Assembly: GCA_017848965.1 (NCBI GenBank)
Contig: JAFIHA010000033.1
Location: forward strand, 29,251 to 93,250
DNA from: Dechloromonas aromatica (nom. nud.)
GTDB taxonomy: Bacteria; Pseudomonadota; Gammaproteobacteria; Burkholderiales; Rhodocyclaceae
DNA: 64,000 nucleotides
Reading direction: 5' to 3'
Made by a program: the position numbers and the translations under genes. Below the pieces are notes generated by a model. It did no database searches. It saw only the letters and a program-made list of their open reading frames with translations, and had not been told where the DNA came from. Shown here piece after piece: positions 37,565 to 49,886 of this stretch. Position 1 is the stretch's first letter, and each line of letters opens with the position of its first letter.

Positions 37565-38548
37565 ATGCCAGCCAGTGCCACCGCCGTGACTCCTTCCTGT
37601 TCCCAGACCGCAGCGCTTCCCCGCTGGACCCTCGAGCAAGTGCTGGCGCTCTACGAGTTGCCGCTGATGGATTTGCTGTTCCGCGCGCAGACGGTGCATC
37701 GCGAGAATTTCGATGCCAATGCCATTCAACGCTCGACCCTGCTTTCCGTCAAGACCGGTGGTTGTTCCGAGGATTGCAGCTATTGCTCGCAGTCGGCGCG
37801 CTACGACACCGACCTTGAGCGGGAACGCCTGATGCCGCTCGACGAGGTGGTGGCGGCTGCGCAGGCGGCCAAGGACAAGGGGGCCTCGCGCTTCTGCATG
37901 GGCGCCGCCTGGCGCGGCCCGAAGGACAACGACCTCGACCAGGTGCTGGCGATGGTGCGCGAGGTCAAGGCGCTCGGCATGCAGACCTGCGTCACGCTGG
38001 GCATGCTCAAGGAAGGCCAGGCCGAGAAACTGAAGGCGGCCGGGCTCGACTACTACAACCACAACCTCGACACCGACAAGGATTTCTACGGCCAGGTGAT
38101 CCGCACCCATACCCACGACGATCGTCTCGATACGCTCGATCAGGTACGCGACGCCGGCATCAATGTCTGCTCCGGCGGCATCATCGGCATGGGCGAGTCG
38201 CGCAAGAACCGCGCCGCGCTGCTGGTCCAGTTGGCCAACCTGCCGACGCCGCCGGAATCGGTGCCGATCAACAACCTGGTGCCGATTCCCGGCACGCCGC
38301 TGGCCGCGCAGCCGCGTCTCGATCCCTTCGAATTCGTTCGCACCGTTGCCGTTGCCCGTATCACCATGCCAGCTTCCTGGGTTCGCCTGTCGGCTGGCCG
38401 TCAGGAAATGAGCGACGAGCTGCAGGCGCTCTGTTTCATGGCCGGCGCCAACTCGATGTTCTACGGCGATGCGCTGCTGACCACCGGCAATCCCGATGTC
38501 GACCGCGACGACGCGCTATTTGCCCGCCTCGGCCTGCGTGCGGTGTGA
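37565..38548 (+). CDS. bioB: biotin synthase
   Basis: The 327-residue radical-SAM enzyme inserts sulfur into dethiobiotin. The radical-SAM cluster motif CSEDCSYC has Cys67, Cys71 and Cys74. [17 protein letters not shown] is characteristic. The ATG at 37565 is preceded by AAGG at six bases. It is followed by bioC with a four-base overlap; other bio genes (bioF, bioD, bioA) are not in the window. Confidence 0.97.
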   Translation: MPASATAVTPSCSQTAALPRWTLEQVLALYELPLMDLLFRAQTVHRENFDANAIQRSTLLSVKTGGCSEDCSYCSQSARYDTDLERERLMPLDEVVAAAQAAKDKGASRFCMGAAWRGPKDNDLDQVLAMVREVKALGMQTCVTLGMLKEGQAEKLKAAGLDYYNHNLDTDKDFYGQVIRTHTHDDRLDTLDQVRDAGINVCSGGIIGMGESRKNRAALLVQLANLPTPPESVPINNLVPIPGTPLAAQPRLDPFEFVRTVAVARITMPASWVRLSAGRQEMSDELQALCFMAGANSMFYGDALLTTGNPDVDRDDALFARLGLRAV

Positions 38549-39432
38549 GTCAGGCTGACGCCGTCGCCTTCGTCGATCGCCCGGCGGTCGCGCGCCGTTT
38601 CGCTCGTGCGGCAGCGGATTATGCACAGCACGATTTCCTGGTTCGGGAGATCGACCGGCGCATGCTCGAGCGTCTCGACTATGTCCGTCTGCAGCCGCAG
38701 CGCATCCTCGATCTGGGGTGTAGCCGCGGCGGCAGTTTTCCCGGCTTGCTCGAGCGCTATCCGCAGGCCCGCCTGCTCGGCGTCGATATTGCCCGGCCGA
38801 TGCTCGCCGCAGCGCGGCCGGCCAGATCCGGCTGGCGGCGCTGGCTCGGGCTTGATGGCGCTGCGCCCGATTGCCTGCAGGCGGCGGCGGAGTCGCTGCC
38901 GCTGGCCGGGGCCTCGGTGTCGCTGGTGTGGTCGAATCTGGTGCTGCACTGGCTCGACCATCCCTTGCCGGCGCTGGCTGAAGCCCATCGCGTGCTCGAG
39001 GTCGGCGGGCTGTTGATGTTCTCGACGCTGGGGCCGGATACGCTGCAGGAGTTGCGCGCTGCCTTCGCCGATGGCTATGCGCATACGCAGCGCTTCACCG
39101 ACATGCACGATCTCGGCGACATGCTGGTCGAAAGCGGTTACGCCGATCCGGTGATGGACATGGAAGTGTTGACCCTGACCTACGATGACATCGACAGCCT
39201 GTTCGCGGAGCTGCGCGGCGCCGGTTCGGCCTGCGCGATGCACGCCAGGCGCCACGGCCTGACCGGCAAGGGGCGCCTGCAGGCGGTGCGCGAGGCCTAT
39301 GAACGGATGCGCAGCGCTGGCTGCTTGCCGGCCAGTTTCGAGATCATTTACGGCCACGCCTGGAAGGCGGCGCCAAAGAAAACCGCCGACGGTCGCGCGA
39401 TCATCCGCTTCGAACGCGGCGCTCGTCCCTGA
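38545..39432 (+). CDS. bioC: malonyl-ACP O-methyltransferase BioC
   Basis: The 295-residue SAM-dependent methyltransferase has motif [14 protein letters not shown], then [11 protein letters not shown] and [16 protein letters not shown]. It disguises malonyl-ACP as a methyl ester to start pimelate synthesis for biotin. The start is GTG at 38545 overlapping the bioB stop (GTGA), so translation is coupled. Confidence 0.93.
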   Translation: MSQADAVAFVDRPAVARRFARAAADYAQHDFLVREIDRRMLERLDYVRLQPQRILDLGCSRGGSFPGLLERYPQARLLGVDIARPMLAAARPARSGWRRWLGLDGAAPDCLQAAAESLPLAGASVSLVWSNLVLHWLDHPLPALAEAHRVLEVGGLLMFSTLGPDTLQELRAAFADGYAHTQRFTDMHDLGDMLVESGYADPVMDMEVLTLTYDDIDSLFAELRGAGSACAMHARRHGLTGKGRLQAVREAYERMRSAGCLPASFEIIYGHAWKAAPKKTADGRAIIRFERGARP

Positions 39433-39436
39433 GTCG

Positions 39437-40099
39437 CTAATCCGGGCGCTTGCGGTAGAACTTCACCGCCTGTACCCGCTGGTCGGGCATCGGCGTTGCC
39501 TTGCGCCGCCGCTCCTGGACCCGCCACCACAGCAGCAGGCCGAGGAAAACCGCGTAGCTCAGCGTGGCCGGGAGCTCTTCCGGCTTGCTCTGCCATAGCA
39601 GGTGCACGCAGCCCAGAATGGCGATCAGGTAGATGTTGCGGTGCAGTTCCTGCCACTTGCGCCCACCCAGGCGGCGGATGGCTGTTGCGTTCGAGGTGGC
39701 GGCTAGCGGAACCATCAGCAGCAGGGCGGCGAGGCCGACAGCGATGAAGGGGCGCTTGAGCACGTCGCGGGCGATCGCGGTGAGGTCGAAGCCATGGTCG
39801 TAGCCGATGAAACTGAAGAGGTGTAGAAGAGCGTAGGCAAAGGCGAACAAGCCAAGCATCCGGCGCAGGCGCAGCAGCCAATGTTGGCCGGTGAGGGCGC
39901 GTGCCGGAGAGATGCACAGCGTGAGTAACAGGAAATTCAGCGTCCAGGTACCGGTGAAGGCTTGCAAGGTTTCGCTGGGCTCCGGGCCAAGCCCGTTATG
40001 GCGTAGTTGCCAGCCGATCCAGGCGGCCGGCAGCAGGCTGGCAACGAAGAGGAGTGCCTTGAAAGCGTTGACGGGAATACGCGCGCTGCTTGTGCTCAT
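39437..40099 (-). CDS. msrQ: MsrQ heme-binding membrane subunit of methionine sulfoxide reductase
   Basis: The 220-residue protein has six membrane helices in the ferric-reductase-like fold (YedZ/MsrQ). Heme-ligand histidines lie in ALLHLFSFIGYDHGFD, KWQELHRNIYLI and GCVHLLWQ. MsrQ passes electrons to periplasmic MsrP, which repairs oxidised methionine. The msrP gene, usually adjacent, is not in the window. It follows the HDOD gene by 18 bases. Confidence 0.92.
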   Translation of the reverse strand: MSTSSARIPVNAFKALLFVASLLPAAWIGWQLRHNGLGPEPSETLQAFTGTWTLNFLLLTLCISPARALTGQHWLLRLRRMLGLFAFAYALLHLFSFIGYDHGFDLTAIARDVLKRPFIAVGLAALLLMVPLAATSNATAIRRLGGRKWQELHRNIYLIAILGCVHLLWQSKPEELPATLSYAVFLGLLLWWRVQERRRKATPMPDQRVQAVKFYRKRPD

Positions 40100-40117
40100 C
40101 TTGGGTCCTGCGGAGGA

Positions 40118-40966
40118 TTACTGACGGATGCCGAGTGCCGACCGCAACTCATGGATATCGTCCTCGGCTTCGAGAACGAGGTCCTGGTAACGAGCCCGGT
40201 CGGCGTCGCGCAATTCCTGGGCGTCCGTGTCGTTGTATTCCCCCATCCATTCCCGGTCGCCGCCGGCCAGCAGGTTGGCAAAATAGAGGACGTCGCGCAC
40301 GTTGCAAGGGGTTTCGACGTTGTACAGGCGGTCGTGGTCGCTGATCGCTTCGATGATTCGCTCGGGGACTCCAAGCGCATGGAGGAGGCTCTCGCCAATG
40401 CCTTCGTGCCAGCCGCAGAGCAACTCCATCATTGCGTCCGGGTTACTGCGGTATTCCGGATACTCGGCAGCCCGATACAGCAGGTAGAAGACACCGATGT
40501 CGTGTACCAGGCCGGCCATCATGGCGTCTTCTGGATTGATGCGGCCGATCCGCCTTGCCAGTACCCGGGCGATTGCAGCGACATCGAGCGAATGGGCCCA
40601 GGCGCGATGCGCGATCGGCTCGTAAGCGGCGAGATTGCGTGACTTGAGCAATTGATCCATGGCTACTGCCAGCGAGATCGTGCGTACCGAGTCGAAGCCG
40701 ATGCGTCCGATGGCAGTGCCCAGGTCGCTGATCGTCTTGCCGGCGGGGTTGTAGGCAATCGAGTTGGCGAGACGAAGCAACTTGCTGGAGATCAGGGGCT
40801 CGATGCTGACCACCCGGACAACCCGGTCGATGTTGGCGAAAGGGTCCTTCAAGGTATTGCGCACGAGCAGTGCGGCATCCATGCAGGTCGGGAAATTGAT
40901 GTCGCCGGAAAGCTCGTGGGCGATGTCCTCGAGAATGCGGAAATGCAGGCTGTCGTGCGCGCTCAT
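40118..40966 (-). CDS. HDOD domain signalling protein
   Basis: The 282-residue protein is made up of an HDOD domain (about 20-220), with the HD-like residues in GLVHDIGVFYL and the SISDHD-like motif AISDHDRL. HDOD proteins act as signalling scaffolds in motility or c-di-GMP circuits and usually lack phosphodiesterase activity. It starts three bases after the CBS gene and is probably co-transcribed with it and msrQ. Confidence 0.88.
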   Translation of the reverse strand: MSAHDSLHFRILEDIAHELSGDINFPTCMDAALLVRNTLKDPFANIDRVVRVVSIEPLISSKLLRLANSIAYNPAGKTISDLGTAIGRIGFDSVRTISLAVAMDQLLKSRNLAAYEPIAHRAWAHSLDVAAIARVLARRIGRINPEDAMMAGLVHDIGVFYLLYRAAEYPEYRSNPDAMMELLCGWHEGIGESLLHALGVPERIIEAISDHDRLYNVETPCNVRDVLYFANLLAGGDREWMGEYNDTDAQELRDADRARYQDLVLEAEDDIHELRSALGIRQ

Positions 40967-40969
40967 GAC

Positions 40970-41401
40970 TCAACTGGCGATGTAACGCTCGAGTTCCTCG
41001 ATCAGGAATTGCTGGGAGCTGATGATTTCCTTGACCATGTCGCCGATCGAGAGAATACCGAGCACCTGCTGTTGATCGTCGAGCACCGGCAGATGCCGGA
41101 AACGTTTTTCGGTCATCAGCGTCATGCATTCTTCCAGGGTGCTGTCGAGACTGACGTAGGCAACTCGGGAACTCATCATTTCGCGAACCGGCGTTTCCTT
41201 GGGCGAGAGGTTGTTCCTGATCTGCTTCCTGGCGTAGTCGCGCTCGGAAAAGATGCCGACCAGACGCCCGTCCTCGAGCACCAGCAAGGCGCCGACATTG
41301 TGTTCGGCCATGACGCAAAGGGCATGGAAAACGCTGTCGTCGGGGGCGACAGCGGCAAGGACCTGGGATTTGCCAGCCAGCAATTGCTTGAGCGTCTTCA
41401 T
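40970..41401 (-). CDS. CBS-domain pair protein
   Basis: The 143-residue protein consists of two CBS domains: the first around VMAEHNVGALLVLEDGRLVG and FSERDYARK, the second around LEECMTLMTEKRFRHLPVLD and GILSIGDMVK. Such pairs bind adenine nucleotides and often regulate a partner. The partner is probably the HDOD protein next door. ATG 41401 gives the family's usual length. Confidence 0.9.
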   Translation of the reverse strand: MKTLKQLLAGKSQVLAAVAPDDSVFHALCVMAEHNVGALLVLEDGRLVGIFSERDYARKQIRNNLSPKETPVREMMSSRVAYVSLDSTLEECMTLMTEKRFRHLPVLDDQQQVLGILSIGDMVKEIISSQQFLIEELERYIAS

Positions 41402-41493
41402 GGTCAGTCTCCGCGTTGTTGTTTGTGGTGCGGACAGTCTAATCCCGGCGGCAATGCGCGACAAGAAAGCTTCTTGGGTCGCGCAAAAACAAA

Positions 41494-41513
41494 GGGCAGC
41501 CCGCAGGCTGCCC
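41494..41513 (-). terminator. rho-independent terminator after the cytochrome c4 gene
   Basis: GGGCAGCC (41494-41501) and GGCTGCCC (41506-41513) form an 8-bp stem. On the minus strand the stem is followed by TTTGTTTTT. It lies 20 bases beyond the cytochrome stop. Confidence 0.85.
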
Positions 41514-41533
41514 CGAATCGATGCCTTGCCGGA

Positions 41534-42169
41534 TCAACGCAGGCCGGCAGCGTAGTCGGCGACAGCCTTGATTTCCGCATCCGAGAGCTTGGCGGCGATG
41601 GTGCGCATCATGCTTTCCGGATCGTTGGCGCGGGTGCCGGCGCGGAAAGCCACCAGTTGCGCTTCGGTGTATTCGGCAAACTGGCCAGCCAGGCGCGGAT
41701 ACTGGGCCGGCATGCCGGAGCCGGCCGGGCCGTGGCAACCGGCGCAGGCGGGAACGCCCTTGCGGAAGTCGCCCTGACGCCAGATTTTCTTGCCCAGCGC
41801 GAGGCTGGCTTCGTTCTTCGCCGATTCCGGCTTCAGTTTCTGGCTGGCGAACCAGGCGGCGACATTCTTCATGTCTTCTTCGGTCAGCGCCGCGGCCATG
41901 CCGGCCATGATGGCGTTGTCGCGCAGCGCGGGGTTGCCGTCGACTGTCTTGAAGTTGGACAACTGCTTGTAAATGTATTGTTCGATCTGGCCGGCCAGAT
42001 GCGGGTTGGCGGAACTCATGCTGTTGCCGTCGGCACCGTGGCAGGCGACGCAGATGGTTTCGGCGACGATTTTTCCTTTGGCAGGATCGGCCTTGGCCGT
42101 TGCTTGCTCGGAAGCGTGGGTGACAAAACTGGTGGCAAACAGGATTGCCATTGCCGCAGAACGGATCAT
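41534..42169 (-). CDS. diheme cytochrome c4
   Basis: The 211-residue periplasmic protein has a signal peptide (to about residue 19) and two cytochrome domains with heme sites CVACH (40-44) and CAGCH (142-146). Distal methionines lie in the later part of each half. Cytochrome c4 shuttles electrons to terminal oxidases. The start at 42169 is supported by AGGAG upstream. It is divergent from engB, a pairing common in betaproteobacteria. Confidence 0.94.
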   Translation of the reverse strand: MIRSAAMAILFATSFVTHASEQATAKADPAKGKIVAETICVACHGADGNSMSSANPHLAGQIEQYIYKQLSNFKTVDGNPALRDNAIMAGMAAALTEEDMKNVAAWFASQKLKPESAKNEASLALGKKIWRQGDFRKGVPACAGCHGPAGSGMPAQYPRLAGQFAEYTEAQLVAFRAGTRANDPESMMRTIAAKLSDAEIKAVADYAAGLR

Positions 42170-42277
42170 TTTCGAACTCCTAGTGCGCATGATGGGGCGC
42201 TTTGGCCGGAACGGAAGTTACAAACCTGTTATTCTATATTAGTTTCCCTTCAACTAGGCGGGTCTTCCGCGTTTTTT

Positions 42278-42976
42278 ATGCCTCTTTTCCAGAACGCGGT
42301 TTTTCATACGACCGTAGCCAATCTGCGCGACCTGCCAGTCGATGCCACTTGCGAAGTGGCGTTTGCCGGACGCTCGAATGCCGGCAAGTCGTCGGCGATC
42401 AACACCCTGGCGGGACGGGTGCGTCTTGCCTTCGTCAGCAAGACGCCGGGGCGTACCCAGCACCTCAATTACTTCACGCTGGCACCGGGAAAGTATTTCG
42501 TTGACCTGCCTGGCTATGGTTTCGCCAAAGCGCCCGAAGATATCCGGGCGCAGTGGGAAGGACTGATCGGCCCCTATCTCAGCCGGCGCGGGCCGCTGGT
42601 CGGCTTGGTGGTGATCATGGATTGCCGGCGACCATTCACCGACCTCGACCTCAACCTGATCGAGTGGTTCAAGCCCACCGGGCGGCCGATTCATCTCCTG
42701 CTGTCGAAGGCCGACAAATTGTCGCGGCAGGAGCAGACCAAGGTACTGCGTGCGGTGAAGGCGGAAATCGCTAGCTGGGTGGGCGGAACCTATAGCGCCC
42801 AGCTCTTTTCCAGTCTGAAGAAGACCGGGATCGAGGAGGCGGAAGCCGTTCTTGCCGGCTGGTTGGGCATCGAGTCGCCGAAAAAGGCTGTGACGGAAAA
42901 CAAAGGGCCCCCGGACAAGGGGAATCCGGGGGCCAAAATGCCTCAACAGTGTCAAGGCACCCGCTCAGGGAGGTGA
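42278..42976 (+). CDS. engB: ribosome biogenesis GTPase YsxC/YihA (EngB)
   Basis: This 232-residue small GTPase is needed for 50S assembly. The P-loop GRSNAGKSS is at 31-39, followed by DLPGYGFAKAP (G3) and LLSKADKLS (G4). The family normally ends near residue 205. The last 23 or so residues here are encoded by a GC-rich hairpin and its surroundings (42906 on), so the C-terminal tail may be translated non-protein-like sequence or a tail shared with an RNA element. No strong ribosome site is visible upstream. Confidence 0.92.
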   Translation: MPLFQNAVFHTTVANLRDLPVDATCEVAFAGRSNAGKSSAINTLAGRVRLAFVSKTPGRTQHLNYFTLAPGKYFVDLPGYGFAKAPEDIRAQWEGLIGPYLSRRGPLVGLVVIMDCRRPFTDLDLNLIEWFKPTGRPIHLLLSKADKLSRQEQTKVLRAVKAEIASWVGGTYSAQLFSSLKKTGIEEAEAVLAGWLGIESPKKAVTENKGPPDKGNPGAKMPQQCQGTRSGR

Positions 42977-42982
42977 AGCGGG
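42906..42982 (+). ncRNA. three tandem stem-loops at the engB end / hemB leader, candidate structured RNA
   Basis: Three back-to-back inverted repeats occur. They are GGCCCCCGGA (42906-42915) with TCCGGGGGCC (42925-42934); TGCCT (42939-42943) with AGGCA (42955-42959); and CCCGCT (42960-42965) with AGCGGG (42977-42982). The middle and last loops are purine-rich (a CAGTGTCA segment; CAGGGAGGTGA). On the minus strand the first hairpin precedes CTTTGTTTTC, so it could also end leftward transcription. I recall a candidate 'hemB' RNA motif described in betaproteobacteria but could not compare it. Confidence 0.45.
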
Positions 42983-43047
42983 AGACGGCGCGAGCCATCG
43001 TGCCTTTCTGACCGCGGGGTTTGAAAAAAGGTTCCGCGCGGGTTTAA

Positions 43048-44076
<1,029 letters not shown>

Positions 44077-44099
44077 TCAGGATTTTAAAAGCAAGCTAA

Positions 44100-44123
44100 A
44101 AGGGCGGCTGGTGGGCCGCCCTT
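44100..44123. terminator. bidirectional terminator between hemB and slmA
   Basis: AAGGGCGGC (44100-44108) pairs with GCCGCCCTT (44115-44123). On the minus strand the stem runs into TTTTAGC, on the plus strand only GGCGTTTAC follows. It serves slmA best and possibly hemB as well. Confidence 0.75.
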
Positions 44124-44128
44124 GGCGT

Positions 44129-44731
44129 TTACGCCTCGCCGGCCTGCGACAGGCAGGCGAAGTAAAGCATCGGCCACTGCTGCGGCCATTGCGCCAGTGG
44201 TTCACGGCTGAAGCCGGAGCGGGCGTATTGCTCCCAACGGCCGACGACGTAGCAGCGCAAGAGGTTGGCCAGCGCCCCGAAGTCGGCGTCGGCCTTGAAT
44301 TTTTCCTGCGTCGCGGCGATGCGCAGCGCCTGCTTGAGCGCCGCCTCGACCTTGTCGAGCAGCGCGTTGATGCGTAGTTGCAGGCGTTCGTTCTCATTGA
44401 CCAGCGCGTCACCGATCAGCACCCGGGTCATGCCGCGGTTCTTTTGGGCGAAGTTGAGCAGCAGGCCGAGGATCAGTTCGAGCTGGCGGAAACCGCGCTC
44501 TTCCTCGCCGGTGATCTGGTTGATGACGCCGAACAGGCTTTGCTCGATGAATTCGATCAGCCCCTCGAACATCTGCGCCTTGCTGGCGAAGTGACGGTAG
44601 AGCGCGGCTTCGGAACATTCCAGCTTGCCGGCCAGGGCGGCGGTGGTGATCTTTTCCCCCTTCGGGGTTTCCAGCATTTCAGCCAGGGTTTGCAGGATCT
44701 GCAGGCGGCGTTCGCCCGGTTTTGTCGCCAT
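44129..44731 (-). CDS. slmA: nucleoid occlusion factor SlmA (TetR family)
   Basis: The 200-residue TetR-type protein binds DNA and blocks FtsZ ring assembly over the nucleoid. The helix-turn-helix is in ITTAALAGKLECSEAALYRHFASK (about 28-51), followed by the SlmA-typical MFEGLIEFIEQSLFGVINQI. Start ATG 44731 (MATKPGERR) gives the normal length. It is the last gene of argB-nucleotidase-slmA. Confidence 0.93.
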   Translation of the reverse strand: MATKPGERRLQILQTLAEMLETPKGEKITTAALAGKLECSEAALYRHFASKAQMFEGLIEFIEQSLFGVINQITGEEERGFRQLELILGLLLNFAQKNRGMTRVLIGDALVNENERLQLRINALLDKVEAALKQALRIAATQEKFKADADFGALANLLRCYVVGRWEQYARSGFSREPLAQWPQQWPMLYFACLSQAGEA

Positions 44732-44766
44732 CGATGTTGTCCCTCGAAGAATTTTTTGTGCCCGGA

Positions 44767-45408
44767 TTATAGACGAGCGCAGCGTTGCGGCAATTGCAGC
44801 ACTGAGGAAACCTGGACGTCGACGTAGGGCGAGCGGCGAGAGCCAGCGCTCACCCACACGGTTTTCATGCCGAGCTTGCGGGCGGTGACGAGGTTGGCCA
44901 GGCTGTCCTCGACCATGATGCAGCGGCGCGGGTCGAGGCGCTCGGCGTGCAGCAGGGTGCGGAAGCCCTGCGGCATCGGCTTGGGCCGGAATTTCAGGCT
45001 TTCGACGGAATACACCGCGGCGAAGTGGCGATCCAGTCCGGTCAGTTCGAGCACCGCCTCGGCGTAGGCGCGCGGCGCGTTGGAGAACAGGATCTTGCGC
45101 CCAGGCAGGCGCTTGAGCGCGTGCAGCAGCGGCTTCTCGAATACCAGCATGCGGGCGAGATCGGGAAACTGATGGGTTTCGTGCAGGAAATGATGCGGGT
45201 CGATCGCGTGGTGGCGGATCAGGCCGAGCAGGGTTGCGCCGTAGCGCTGCCAGTAGTCCTGGCGCAGCCGGTTGGCGGCGTTTTCGTCGAGGCCGAGGTG
45301 GCGCTCGATGTACTCGCGCATCGCCCGGTTGATGTGCGGGAAGATGTGCGGGGAAGCGTTGTGCAGCGTGTTGTCGAGGTCGAACAACCAGACGCGTTCC
45401 CCACGCAT
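44767..45408 (-). CDS. pyrimidine 5'-nucleotidase (HAD family)
   Basis: The 213-residue HAD phosphatase is of the YjjG/SDT1 type. Motif I is FDLDNTLHNAS, motif II the serine/asparagine in ILFSNAP, and motif IV VEDSLANL. It dephosphorylates pyrimidine nucleotides. It starts three bases after argB. Confidence 0.9.
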   Translation of the reverse strand: MRGERVWLFDLDNTLHNASPHIFPHINRAMREYIERHLGLDENAANRLRQDYWQRYGATLLGLIRHHAIDPHHFLHETHQFPDLARMLVFEKPLLHALKRLPGRKILFSNAPRAYAEAVLELTGLDRHFAAVYSVESLKFRPKPMPQGFRTLLHAERLDPRRCIMVEDSLANLVTARKLGMKTVWVSAGSRRSPYVDVQVSSVLQLPQRCARL

Positions 45409-45411
45409 GCT

Positions 45412-46799
<1,388 letters not shown>

Positions 46800-46850
46800 C
46801 TTGGTTCTCCTTTCCGGTGGGTTTTGAAATAAGGGGATTCATGCAAAACC

Positions 46851-46879
46851 AATATAGGTCTGCCGCCCCGGTTTTCAAG
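46851..46879 (-). promoter_or_regulatory. sigma-32-type heat-shock promoter of hsp20
   Basis: Read on the minus strand, CTTGAAA (46879-46873) is followed after 14 bases by CCTATATT (46858-46851). This fits the sigma-32 -35 and -10 elements in sequence and spacing. The -35 box overlaps the nudB stop codon. The hsp20 ATG is 51 bases downstream. Confidence 0.75.
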
Positions 46880-47324
46880 TCCACTCGTGCGCGACGCCGA
46901 GCAAGCGGATCGCGTCCCGGTTGCTCCACGAGAAGCAGCGCTCGGCGGCCTCGTCGCGCGCTAGCCAGAGCCAGGCGCGGTGCTCCTCGGGCGCGATGCG
47001 GACGGCGACGCGCTCGGGCAGGCAGAGGCCGAAAACCCGCTCGGTGTTGCAGTCGACGCCGGGCGCGTAGCGGTGGCGCCAGGCTGGATGGATCGTGTAG
47101 TGGTTTTCGATGCGCCAGTCGGTGAGGCGGTAAAGCCGGCTGTCGATGCCGGTTTCCTCGAGCACCTCGCGGTGGGCCGTGACTGCCGGCGGTTCGTTGC
47201 CTTCGCGGCTGCCGGTCACTGACTGCCAGAAGCCGGGATGGCGGGCGCGCTCGAGCAGCAGGACTTCACCGGCCAGGGTATGGATGACCACCAGTACCGA
47301 ATGCGGCTGCTTGTAGGCGCTCAT
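46875..47324 (-). CDS. nudB: dihydroneopterin triphosphate diphosphatase NudB
   Basis: The 149-residue Nudix hydrolase has the Nudix box GSREGNEPPAVTAHREVLEE plus TGI at about 41-63. The family features are WRIENHYTIHPAWRHRYAPG and ERVFGL. It removes pyrophosphate from dihydroneopterin triphosphate, the early step of folate synthesis. The start at 47324 overlaps the barstar gene by four bases. Confidence 0.93.
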   Translation of the reverse strand: MSAYKQPHSVLVVIHTLAGEVLLLERARHPGFWQSVTGSREGNEPPAVTAHREVLEETGIDSRLYRLTDWRIENHYTIHPAWRHRYAPGVDCNTERVFGLCLPERVAVRIAPEEHRAWLWLARDEAAERCFSWSNRDAIRLLGVAHEWT

Positions 47325-47704
47325 GCCGCCAGCCATGGGGGCAGGGTTTCCGGTCCGTCTTCGAGGATGACGGCAAGCGGCGCGCCCTGTTCGCTGCGCG
47401 CCTGGCAGGCGGCGTCGAGTACGGCGAGCAGTATCGCGTAGTCGCCCGGCGACTGCTGCGAGAAACGGGTCAGCCCGCTCAGCCGGATGAGGGTGGCAGC
47501 GCCGTCGCGCCAGTCGGGGTCGGAGAGGCAATCAGCCAGGGCATCGAAATTACTTCCGTACCAGTCGGGAAAATCCAGGGTGGTGCCGAGTCGATCGAGG
47601 ACTTGCCTGGCCTCACGGCAGGCGCCGAGGTCGACCGTGATGTCTGCATCAATGGGGTGGTCGGCATGCTGGCGATAGACGCCACTGGGGGCGAATTCAT
47701 TCAT
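47321..47704 (-). CDS. barstar-like RNase inhibitor
   Basis: The 127-residue protein belongs to the barstar family (PF01337). FPDWYGSNFDALADCLSD at about 45-62 matches the barstar helix with the tryptophan, tyrosine and aspartates that plug the barnase active site. It immediately follows a barnase-like RNase gene (three bases), so it is very likely that enzyme's cytoplasmic inhibitor. Confidence 0.9.
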   Translation of the reverse strand: MNEFAPSGVYRQHADHPIDADITVDLGACREARQVLDRLGTTLDFPDWYGSNFDALADCLSDPDWRDGAATLIRLSGLTRFSQQSPGDYAILLAVLDAACQARSEQGAPLAVILEDGPETLPPWLAA

Positions 47705-47707
47705 TGG

Positions 47708-48064
47708 CTATTCCCGGATGCGCCGGAAGGAGCGGTAGTGGTCTTCCGTGTAGTAATACTCGGCGGCCTTGCCGGCAACGATGCGGCGTGGGCCGCGATC
47801 CCTGCGTCCGGGTGTCTTCACCGTGTACTCGCGGTAATAGCCGCGCGGTTGCAGCGGTAGCAGCTTTTCGAAATTGTTGAAGACGATGCCGTCGCGCTTG
47901 TAGGGGAAAGGGCCGCCCTGCTTGATCAGGACCAGCGTTTCGCGGGCTTCGGGCGGCAGGCGGGCGACATCGATCGTCTGCCGGTCGCCGCCGCCACTCC
48001 AGAAAGCAAAAGCGCTTCCGATCGCCAGCAGCAGGACGATCAGGAAGCGCATCAGCTGGCGCAT
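47708..48064 (-). CDS. secreted barnase-like ribonuclease (N1/T1 family)
   Basis: The 118-residue protein has a hydrophobic signal (about 4-22) followed by a microbial RNase domain. Barnase's catalytic triad is matched by Glu79 (YYREYTV), an arginine at 93/94 (PRRIVAG) and His109 (EDHYRSFRRI). The last segment closely parallels barnase DHYQTFTKIR. It would cut RNA after guanine outside the cytoplasm. It lies three bases downstream of aspS and three upstream of barstar. Confidence 0.88.
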   Translation of the reverse strand: MRQLMRFLIVLLLAIGSAFAFWSGGGDRQTIDVARLPPEARETLVLIKQGGPFPYKRDGIVFNNFEKLLPLQPRGYYREYTVKTPGRRDRGPRRIVAGKAAEYYYTEDHYRSFRRIRE

Positions 48065-48067
48065 GGT

Positions 48068-49867
<1,800 letters not shown>

Positions 49868-49886
49868 GAAAAATCCGTGGGGTTGC

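Noticed and set aside
47321-48064. Type II toxin-antitoxin module
   Set aside because: The RNase carries an export signal and resembles barnase, so it is an exported enzyme with an immunity protein, not an intracellular toxin-antitoxin pair.
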